A stretch of 28,812 nucleotides of DNA from Lachnoclostridium sp. UBA7122. Its GTDB lineage: Bacteria > Bacillota > Clostridia > Lachnospirales > Lachnospiraceae. Shown here in pieces: positions 22,892 through 28,812 of this stretch. Positions within the stretch are counted from its first letter, which is position 1, and each line of letters begins with the position of its first letter. The stretch spans positions 1 to 28,812 of the forward strand of contig DKXQ01000222.1 in the NCBI GenBank assembly GCA_002493085.1. Direction: 5' to 3'. Under the pieces are notes generated by a model. That model had not been told where the DNA came from. It was given only the letters and a program-made list of their open reading frames with translations, and searched no databases. The position numbers and the translations under genes were made by a program.

Positions 22892-25348
22892 TTAATCCTG
22901 TATATCAACTTTTACTTTAGTAAGGTGCCAGATATCCCTTACATATTCCTCAATAGTCCTGTCTGATGAAAACTTGCCGCACTTAGCTACATTCAGCATT
23001 GCAGAACGTGCCCAGCCTGTTGTATTGCGGTAAGCAGCTTCTACCCTCTTCTGTGCATCTGCATATGAGTGGAAGTCTTTAAGTATAAAATACATATCTG
23101 GACGTCCATCCGTCCCGTCAAGAAGTGAATTATAAATTTCACGGAATTCTTCTGGATTGCCAGGTGCATAAGTTCCATCTACAAGCTGTGTAAGAACTGT
23201 GCGTATTTCTGAGTCCGTATTATAAATTTCCCTTGGATTGTAACTTCTGTTGTGTTCAAGTTCAATAATTTCATCAGAAGACAGCCCGAAGATAAATGCA
23301 TTGTCTATACCTACTTCTTCTACAATTTCAACATTAGCACCATCCATAGTACCTAAAGTAAGAGCGCCATTAAGCATAAATTTCATATTGCCTGTGCCAG
23401 AAGCCTCCTTGCTTGCAGTAGAAATCTGTTCAGACACATCAGCAGCAGCAAAGATAAGTTCTGCATTGGATACACGGTAATTTTCAATAAAGACAATTTT
23501 AATTTTATCCTGTATTCCCTTGTCATTATTTACAACATCAGCAACACTGTTAATAAGCTTAATTATAGATTTTGCGCGTCTGTAACCTGCTGATGCTTTT
23601 GCACCAAATATAAATGTCCTTGGATAGAAATCCATATCCGGGTTTTTCTTAAGTTCATTATATAAATACATTACATGAAGGATATTAAGGAGCTGGCGTT
23701 TATATTCGTGCAGACGTTTAACCTGTACATCAAATATTGAACGTGGGCTGACTTCAATTCCATTATGCTCTTTAATGTATTTTGCAAGCCTTATCTTGTT
23801 CTGGTATTTAATATTCATAAATTCCTTCTGGCTTAATTCATCATCAACATAAGCTGACAGTTCATTAATATGGCAAAGGTCTGTTATCCATTCATCGCCA
23901 ATTTTTCTTGTAACCCAGTTTGCAAGAAGTGGATTTCCATGAAGCAGGAATCTTCTCTGTGTAATACCATTTGTCTTATTGTTAAACTTCTCTGGCATCA
24001 TCTGGTAGAACTCTTTAAGTTCCTGGTTCTTAAGAATTTCCGTATGAAGCCTTGCTACTCCATTTACAGAAAAGCTTGCTGCTATTGCAAGATGCGCCAT
24101 CTTAACCTGTCCGTCATAAATTATTGCCATCTTTTCAATCTTACTAAAGTCATCAGGATAAGCAGCTTGTATTTTAATTATAAATCTGCGGTTGATTTCT
24201 TCAATAATCTGGTAAATCCTTGGCAGAAGCCTTGAAAACAATTCAAGAGGCCATTTCTCAAGGGCTTCGGACATTATTGTATGATTGGTATATGCACATG
24301 TTTTATTTGTTACATCCCATGCTTCGTCCCATGATAAATTATAATCATCCATCAATATACGCATAAGCTCTGCTACGGTTACTGTTGGATGTGTATCATT
24401 GAGCTGGAAGCAGACTTTTTCATGAAGCCTGCGTATATCATCATGTTTTTCAAGGTATTTGCGTACCGCCCTTTGTACACTTGCTGACACAAAGAAATAC
24501 TGCTGTTTTAAGCGTAATTCCTTTCCTGCAATGTGGTTATCATTTGGATATAGTACTTCGCAGATAGTACGTGCAAGATTCTGCTGCTCAACAGCTTTCT
24601 GGTAATCGCCCTTATCAAATGAATCAAGGTTAAATGTGTCAACTGCCTCTGCATCCCATATACGCAATGTATTAACCACATTATTATTATATCCAACTAT
24701 AGGCAGGTCATATGGGACAGCCTTTACTACCTGGTAATTTTCCTGTATAAACTTATCACGGCCACATTCATCCTTGCGTATTGCAACATAACCGCCAAAC
24801 TTTACTTCTACAGCATACTCAGGTCTCTTGATTTCAAATGGATTGCCATACTTAAGCCAGTCATCAGGCCTTTCTACCTGGTAACCGTTCTCAATAACCT
24901 GCTTGAACATTCCATATTTATAACGTATCCCACATCCATACGCAGGATAACCTAATGTTGAAAGCGAATCAAGGAAACATGCTGCGAGACGGCCAAGACC
25001 GCCATTCCCAAGTGCAGCATCAGGCTCCTGGTCTTCAATTATGTCAAGGTTCATCCCCATTTCTTCTATAGCTTCCTTAATAGCCTGGTTTCCTTTTAAA
25101 TTGATAATAATATTGCCCAGAGCCCTGCCTGTCAAAAATTCCATTGACAAGTAATATACAGTTTTTACATCCTGTTCTTCATATGTTTTATGAGTTGCCA
25201 TCCACTGGTCAACAATAAAGTCCTTTACTGCATATGAAACAGCCTGGAATTTCTGCTGGTCATCAGCTTCTTCTATTGACTTACGGAAAAGTACCTTTAA
25301 ATAATCTTCAATTTCTTTTTTAAATTCTTCTTTATTTAATTCCTTCAT
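22892..25348 (-). CDS. glgP: Glycogen/maltodextrin phosphorylase
   Basis: PLP-dependent enzyme releasing glucose 1-phosphate from alpha-1,4-glucans (GT35). The 818-residue protein is full length: VYYLSMEFLTGRAL near 46-59, AALGNGGLGRLAACFLDS near 110-127 (substrate and PLP phosphate region), KRLHEYKRQLLN near 545-556, and the PLP site EASGTGNMKF with Lys656, followed by GALTLGTMDGANVEI. It is ready for catalysis; glycogen versus maltodextrin preference and any allosteric site cannot be read off. AGGA lies 5 bases before the ATG. No other glycogen gene is adjacent. The leader contains two inverted repeats and a short ORF overlapping the start, and the terminator is at 22820-22862. Confidence 0.97.
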   Translation of the reverse strand: MKELNKEEFKKEIEDYLKVLFRKSIEEADDQQKFQAVSYAVKDFIVDQWMATHKTYEEQDVKTVYYLSMEFLTGRALGNIIINLKGNQAIKEAIEEMGMNLDIIEDQEPDAALGNGGLGRLAACFLDSLSTLGYPAYGCGIRYKYGMFKQVIENGYQVERPDDWLKYGNPFEIKRPEYAVEVKFGGYVAIRKDECGRDKFIQENYQVVKAVPYDLPIVGYNNNVVNTLRIWDAEAVDTFNLDSFDKGDYQKAVEQQNLARTICEVLYPNDNHIAGKELRLKQQYFFVSASVQRAVRKYLEKHDDIRRLHEKVCFQLNDTHPTVTVAELMRILMDDYNLSWDEAWDVTNKTCAYTNHTIMSEALEKWPLELFSRLLPRIYQIIEEINRRFIIKIQAAYPDDFSKIEKMAIIYDGQVKMAHLAIAASFSVNGVARLHTEILKNQELKEFYQMMPEKFNNKTNGITQRRFLLHGNPLLANWVTRKIGDEWITDLCHINELSAYVDDELSQKEFMNIKYQNKIRLAKYIKEHNGIEVSPRSIFDVQVKRLHEYKRQLLNILHVMYLYNELKKNPDMDFYPRTFIFGAKASAGYRRAKSIIKLINSVADVVNNDKGIQDKIKIVFIENYRVSNAELIFAAADVSEQISTASKEASGTGNMKFMLNGALTLGTMDGANVEIVEEVGIDNAFIFGLSSDEIIELEHNRSYNPREIYNTDSEIRTVLTQLVDGTYAPGNPEEFREIYNSLLDGTDGRPDMYFILKDFHSYADAQKRVEAAYRNTTGWARSAMLNVAKCGKFSSDRTIEEYVRDIWHLTKVKVDIQD

Positions 25349-25464
25349 GTTATCCTGCTACTAAAAACATATACAAAAGTGTATACGCTAGATGAGCCGC
25401 TACAATCCCACGATTTGTAGTTGCTGTTCCACCGTGTATGCTTTTCTGGTTTTGTGGATTTCAT
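25345..25464 (-). CDS. Candidate 39-residue leader ORF overlapping glgP
   Basis: An ATG at 25464 opens a 39-codon frame whose TGA overlaps the glgP ATG as ATGA. The product begins MKSTKPEKHTRWN and is rich in Ser, Tyr and Val with no recognisable domain. A poor AAAGGAAAA site lies about 10 bases upstream. The overlap would suit translational coupling to glgP, but a chance ORF is quite possible. Confidence 0.25.
   Translation of the reverse strand: MKSTKPEKHTRWNSNYKSWDCSGSSSVYTFVYVFSSRIT
25370..25420. promoter_or_regulatory. Two inverted repeats in the glgP leader
   Basis: TATACA-AAAG-TGTATA (25370-25385) and CTACAA-TCCCACGAT-TTGTAG (25400-25420) are perfect 6-bp dyads within 72 bases upstream of glgP. 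They could be operators for a carbon-source regulator or weak RNA hairpins. Neither matches the cre consensus. Confidence 0.35.
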
Positions 25465-25558
25465 CTAATAGCTTTTCCTTTCCTAAATTTTTTTAATTTT
25501 GCCCCTGGTTTTTGGAACATAACCTGTTTTTCTACTGGTTTGCCATTTCTGAATTAGC

Positions 25559-27205
25559 TTATTTGCTTATTTTCATAGTCTTTTTAAATCCAGTCTTGGA
25601 TTTAAAAAGTTTTTTATAACTTTTTAATGAATTTTTTGGAACTTTTATTTTAGCTTTATTATCAATCCCACTTATTGCTTTGCTGCCTATGGATTGTAAT
25701 TTTGCTGACTTAACTGTAATTTTGTTAAGTTTTTTACAATTGTTAAACGCCTTTTTGCCAATGTTAGCTACATTTTTACCAATAGTAACTGATTTTAGAT
25801 TTTTATAGTCACTGAAAGCGTTACTGCTTATTGCAGTTATTTTAAATGCTTTTTTATTTATTTTTATATCGTTGCCAATTTGGACTGACTTAAAACTTTT
25901 ATCAGTTTTCTTATTAGTAGTTCCTTTTAAAGTAACCTCACCTGTGCCATCTGCATTTATTTTGATTACTTCATATTTCATCTTTTTTATAGTTGTTTTA
26001 TCGCCCCTGACTGCAGTAGCCTGGCTGGAAGACTGTTTGCCCGATGTACTTATTGTTACAATGCCAGGGCTGTCTTTATCATCACCTGAAAAACCACCAA
26101 GCTGTCCACTGTCATTAGCTCCCCAGCAGTATAATACACCATTTTTTGTAACTGCAGCACTATGTGCATTGCCTAAAGATACTGATGCCACATTGCTGAT
26201 AGAAACTTTAACCGGCTTTCCCTGTTGTTCTCCTGAACCATCTCCAAGCTGCCCTAAATCATTGCTTCCCCAGCAGTACAGGTCTCCATTTTTTGTAACT
26301 GCTGCACTGTGTGTACTTCCTAGTGACACTGATGCTACATTACTGAGAGAAGAAACCTTAACTGGCCTGCCCTGTTGTTCTTCTGAACCATCTCCAAGCT
26401 GCCCGCTGTCGTTATTGCCCCAGCAGTACACTTCTCCATTTTTTGTAACTGCAGCGCTGTGCATTTCACCTAAGGATACTGATGCTACATTATTAAGAGA
26501 AATTTTAACAGGCTTGTTCTGGTCTTCCTGGTATTCAGTGTCTTCGTCATCTTCTGATACAGTTGCCGGTGCATTGCCTATCTGGCCATTGTCATTGCTT
26601 CCCCAGCAATACAGCTCCCCATCTTTTGTAACTGCAGCACTATGCGTATAGCCTAAAGCTACTGATGCTACATTACGGATAGGAAGTTTAACTGGTTCGT
26701 ACTGGTCGCTTTCTGACCCGTTGCCTACCTGCCCGTTAGAATTGCTTCCCCAGCAGTACAACTGGCCATTTTTAGTAACTGCCGCACTGTGTGCATTACC
26801 TAAAGCTACTGATACTACATTGCCCATAATCCTGATGGGTTTATACTGGTTGTCATCTGTTTTGCGGCCAAGCTGTCCGCTGTCATTGGCTCCCCAGCAA
26901 TACAGGTCTCCGTTTTTAGTAATGGCTGCACTGTGTGTTTCACCTAAAGCTACAGATACTACATTACTTAACACTTTAACTGGTTTGTCCTGCTGTTCAT
27001 CTGAATTATTGCCTACCTGTCCAGCATCATTATTGCCCCAACAGTACAAATCTCCATTTTTAGTAATGGCTGCACTGTGGGAATAACCTAAAGCTACTGA
27101 TGCTACTTTTGCAGTAGCGGCTTTTGCATATTTAACTGGTGCTGCTGGAACAGACCCTGCTGCCAAAGCTGTAGCTAGAAAAATTGCCATAACTTTTTGT
27201 TTCAT
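25559..27205 (-). CDS. Secreted RCC1-repeat protein with C-terminal BspA-type leucine-rich repeats
   Basis: Function unknown, exported. 548 residues: a signal peptide at 1-30 (cleavage near AKA-AT); seven RCC1-type propeller repeats starting at about 34, 82, 130, 179, 239, 289 and 338, each with a V-x-L-G-x-x-HSAA-x-TK-(N/D)G-x-x-YCWG core; a Ser-rich link near 385-400; then about 405-548 a Lys-rich domain with LRR_5/BspA-type units (ITAISSNAFSDYKNLKSVTIG). Seven blades fit one complete beta-propeller. Every blade keeps one Cys in YCWG. Blade 4 has an acidic insertion at 214-230. GGAGG lies 9 bases before the ATG. The promoter at 27272-27300 is a perfect consensus. No sortase motif is seen. 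Secreted RCC1/BspA proteins are often adhesin-like; this is inference. Confidence 0.9.
   Translation of the reverse strand: MKQKVMAIFLATALAAGSVPAAPVKYAKAATAKVASVALGYSHSAAITKNGDLYCWGNNDAGQVGNNSDEQQDKPVKVLSNVVSVALGETHSAAITKNGDLYCWGANDSGQLGRKTDDNQYKPIRIMGNVVSVALGNAHSAAVTKNGQLYCWGSNSNGQVGNGSESDQYEPVKLPIRNVASVALGYTHSAAVTKDGELYCWGSNDNGQIGNAPATVSEDDEDTEYQEDQNKPVKISLNNVASVSLGEMHSAAVTKNGEVYCWGNNDSGQLGDGSEEQQGRPVKVSSLSNVASVSLGSTHSAAVTKNGDLYCWGSNDLGQLGDGSGEQQGKPVKVSISNVASVSLGNAHSAAVTKNGVLYCWGANDSGQLGGFSGDDKDSPGIVTISTSGKQSSSQATAVRGDKTTIKKMKYEVIKINADGTGEVTLKGTTNKKTDKSFKSVQIGNDIKINKKAFKITAISSNAFSDYKNLKSVTIGKNVANIGKKAFNNCKKLNKITVKSAKLQSIGSKAISGIDNKAKIKVPKNSLKSYKKLFKSKTGFKKTMKISK
26051..27106 (-). repeat. 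Seven tandem RCC1 repeats (about 144-180 bp each)
   Basis: The coding strand carries seven imperfect direct repeats of about 144-150 bases (one enlarged to about 180 by an acidic insert). The conserved core encodes HSAA, TKNG and YCWG. Repeats 5-7 (VASVSLG) are more alike to each other than to 1-4 (VASVALG/VVSVALG), suggesting recent duplication within the array. Confidence 0.9.
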
Positions 27206-27234
27206 AAATGAATACCTCCATATGTATTATAGTT

Positions 27235-27257
27235 CCAATATGCCTTTAGCATACTGG
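27235..27257. promoter_or_regulatory. Hairpin in the leader of the RCC1 gene
   Basis: CCAATATGC (27235-27243) and GCATACTGG (27249-27257) form a 9-bp stem with one mismatch (a G-U pair on one RNA strand) and a 5-base loop. It lies between the expected transcription start (about 27265) and the GGAGG at 27215-27219. Candidate operator or mRNA-stability element. Confidence 0.4.
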
Positions 27258-27271
27258 TATCTCAAATATTT

Positions 27272-27300
27272 ATTATAGTTTTTCAGCTTATATCTGTCAA
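27272..27300 (-). promoter_or_regulatory. Perfect consensus promoter of the RCC1-repeat gene
   Basis: Minus strand TTGACA (27295-27300), exactly 17 bases, TATAAT (27272-27277): both hexamers are perfect. The expected start is near 27265, with a leader of about 60 bases. It lies immediately after the sirtuin-like gene stop. A second TATAAT at 27226-27231 lacks a -35. Confidence 0.85.
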
Positions 27301-27307
27301 GAAAAGC

Positions 27308-28045
27308 TTAAAAATCCATTATATAACTAAACATCTCGCCAACATTTCCATATGCCCTGTAATTGGCTGTATAATCCCCAGGAACTTCTTCATGGCTAAG
27401 CAGTATCATCTTGTTGCCTTTATAGTATTTTACCATATACTTGCACAGTGTTGAATTAACTGGTGCTCCAAGTATAAGCAGTATATTGGCTCTTTCTACG
27501 GCAAAGCTTGCCTGTGTAATTTTGCCGTTATCTATCATTTCACCCAGAAGTGAAAAGCCTGGCCTCAATGGTACATTACAAATATCACATTCTGGTACAT
27601 CTTTAGCGTTTCTTATATAATCTGCCCCAAAGATTTTTCCACACGCAGGACAGCGGTTTCCCTCAACAGAACCATGCAGCTCTATTACATTATTACAGCC
27701 TGCTTTCTGGTACAGGCTGTACACCATGCGTGTTATAACAGTGTCCAGTTTCCCATACCGCTGTAATTTCGCAACTCCATAATGTACAGAAGCAGGTTTT
27801 ATTTCCTCTTTGTTAAGTATAATTTCTTTATAATATTTATAAAAAATATCAACCCGTTTTGAAAAGAACAAAGAAGATACAATATCATCATTAGGATATC
27901 CATATCTTTGTTCTATATCATATGCTATATGTTCAGCCCTTACCCCATTCAGGCCCGTTTCAAGCATTACTTCAATGCCTCCTAAAACTACGATGTTCCC
28001 ATTATCCCTTATTATATTCCTAATTGTTTCAAGACTATTATGCAT
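27308..28045 (-). CDS. Divergent sirtuin (Sir2-like) with degraded NAD motifs
   Basis: Sirtuin-fold protein; normal members remove acyl groups from lysine using NAD. The 245-residue product keeps the four zinc cysteines (C132, C135, C153, C156), the catalytic His in ELHGS (H124), the KAG turn at 114-116, and PLRPGFSLLGE near 159-169, which matches the L-R-P...G-E strand. But the G-A-G-x-S/I-P-D-F-R loop reads GGIEVMLETGLNGVR (22-36), T-Q-N-I-D-x-L-H reads TRMVYSLY (105-112), and the late G-T-S-L segment reads GAPVNS (193-198). The NAD-ribose Asn and Asp are therefore lost. The ATG at 28045 has GAGGGGG about 8 bases upstream; a GTG three codons earlier overlaps that site. It lies 40 bases after the kinase-like gene, probably the same operon. 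Confidence 0.85.
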   Translation of the reverse strand: MHNSLETIRNIIRDNGNIVVLGGIEVMLETGLNGVRAEHIAYDIEQRYGYPNDDIVSSLFFSKRVDIFYKYYKEIILNKEEIKPASVHYGVAKLQRYGKLDTVITRMVYSLYQKAGCNNVIELHGSVEGNRCPACGKIFGADYIRNAKDVPECDICNVPLRPGFSLLGEMIDNGKITQASFAVERANILLILGAPVNSTLCKYMVKYYKGNKMILLSHEEVPGDYTANYRAYGNVGEMFSYIMDF

Positions 28046-28085
28046 AGCCGCCACCCCCTCTCCTGCCCCGTTTAAATTGTATTAA

Positions 28086-28694
28086 TTAATTGCCAAGATA
28101 GGTACAAATAGATTTTACCGCATTTTCTATTCCCATTAAGTCACTTCTTATAACCAGGTCATAATTCATAAGGTTAGTCCATTTTTCCCCAACATGGTAG
28201 TTATAATAATTTGACCTGCGCTTATCATTTTTCAAAATGATATCTGCAGCAGATTTTTTATTATCGTTATATTCATTTACTGCCCTGTTAATTCTGAAAC
28301 TCAAAGCTGCCTGTACAAAAATGTTGACTACATTATCATATTCTTTTAATACATAATCTGCACATCTTCCCACAATTACACATGGTCCTTCTTCGGCAAC
28401 TTTTCTGATTACATCAGACTGTGCTAAAAAAACCTTGTCATCAAGGGACAGGCCATTAAATCCAAAATCCTGGCTCCCATATGAATTGATACCCATTGCA
28501 AGTGAATATAACAAACTGTTGCTTGCCTTATCCTCAGCCCTTGCAAATGTTTCCTCAGCAAAGCCGCTTTCTTTTGCTGCCCTTGTTATCAGCTCGTTAT
28601 CATAAAATGGGATTCCGTAGTGCTGTGCAATCCTCTGTCCAATTTCACGTCCTCCACTTCCGTACTGTCTGCCAATAGTTATAACTTTATTCAT
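28086..28694 (-). CDS. Cytidylate-kinase-like P-loop protein
   Basis: Nucleotide kinase-fold protein of unknown substrate (cytidylate kinase-like family, PF13189 as I recall it). The 202 residues begin MNKVITIGRQYGSGGREIG: a P-loop at 8-19 in which the usual GK[ST] is replaced by GGRE, as is common in this family. FYDNELI follows at 30-36, VIVGRCADYVL at 107-116 (Walker B-like strand and Arg), and a helical LID-like region with KNDKRRSNYYNYHVGEKW near 155-172. The frame extends six codons further, but GTGAGG 6 bases before the ATG at 28694 sets the start. It is the first gene of an operon with the divergent sirtuin, driven from 28736-28764. Confidence 0.9.
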   Translation of the reverse strand: MNKVITIGRQYGSGGREIGQRIAQHYGIPFYDNELITRAAKESGFAEETFARAEDKASNSLLYSLAMGINSYGSQDFGFNGLSLDDKVFLAQSDVIRKVAEEGPCVIVGRCADYVLKEYDNVVNIFVQAALSFRINRAVNEYNDNKKSAADIILKNDKRRSNYYNYHVGEKWTNLMNYDLVIRSDLMGIENAVKSICTYLGN

Positions 28695-28735
28695 AATTAA
28701 CCTCACTTCCATATTAGATGATAATTGCTATTATA

Positions 28736-28764
28736 ATTATAACCTCTTGGAAACATTTTCTCAA
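28736..28764 (-). promoter_or_regulatory. Promoter of the kinase-like/sirtuin operon
   Basis: Minus strand TTGAGA (28759-28764), 17-base spacer, TATAAT (28736-28741): five-of-six and perfect hexamers. The expected start is near 28729, with a leader of about 35 bases. Confidence 0.75.
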
Positions 28765-28812
28765 GTAAAAAGAAAAATTTTGATAGCATAACTTTATCTG
28801 GGTATACAAATA

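Noticed and set aside
25381..25457. Gene remnant between RCC1 gene and glgP
   Set aside because: One minus-strand frame reads plausibly protein-like for about 37 codons but has no start codon and no recognisable family match.
25872..26651. 259-codon plus-strand ORF opposite the RCC1 gene
   Set aside because: Antisense of the repeats; its own repeats simply mirror the RCC1 units and the real gene has signal peptide, promoter and ribosome binding site.
26051..27106. CRISPR-like regular repeats
   Set aside because: The 144-180 bp periodicity is in frame and encodes RCC1 blades; repeats are imperfect and there are no unique spacers.

Overview
The window is about 28.8 kb of low-GC, gene-dense bacterial chromosome. 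The gene families (YajC/TGT, class II aldolase, zinc-type MetRS, SpoIIQ-like LytM protein, BspA-type leucine-rich repeats, DUF3810, TIGR04086, the cytidylate-kinase-like/Sir2 pair and DUF5716/DUF5717-like proteins), together with AGGAGG-type ribosome binding sites and sigma-A-like promoters, point to an anaerobic Firmicute of the class Clostridia, most likely a Lachnospiraceae. No phage, transposase, CRISPR array, rRNA or tRNA was seen, and no gap between genes exceeds about 250 bases.

Left part (1-6.5 kb). A secreted fibronectin-III-like protein with a repeated PWQTQEP tail, an atypical seryl-tRNA synthetase and a double zinc-ribbon YvyF-like protein run rightward. They converge on a DUF3810 membrane metalloprotease-like gene, whose 5' end carries a run of ten G. 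A membrane-anchored polysaccharide deacetylase follows. Then come a YrzE/TIGR04086 membrane protein and a PHP-domain phosphoesterase, transcribed divergently from overlapping promoters.

Middle part (6.5-17 kb, all leftward). A HAAS-domain membrane protein, tgt and yajC form a tight unit with an ATGA overlap between tgt and yajC. Class II fructose-bisphosphate aldolase lies just upstream behind its own terminator, preceded by a VanZ-like protein. Behind these is a four-gene operon of unknown function driven by an extended -10 promoter at 17016-17045. It encodes a 1187-residue beta-sandwich/alpha-helical protein (DUF5717-like), an Hsp70/actin-fold protein with an altered second phosphate loop (DUF5716-like), a TPR protein, and a two-TM coiled-coil protein. 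This operon is the best candidate in the window for an undescribed system: a membrane-tethered assembly built round a divergent ASKHA ATPase fold.

Right part (17-28.8 kb). metG runs rightward from a strong promoter and ends at a strong terminator. The rest runs leftward: an AIM24/TIGR00266 protein; a SpoIIQ-like LytM protein that has lost every zinc ligand; sppA overlapping an RDD membrane protein; glycogen phosphorylase behind a leader containing a small overlapping ORF; a secreted seven-repeat RCC1/BspA-type protein with a consensus promoter; and a two-gene operon of a cytidylate-kinase-like protein followed by a sirtuin whose NAD-binding motifs are degraded.

All family names are from recognition of motifs in the translated sequence; no database search was run.
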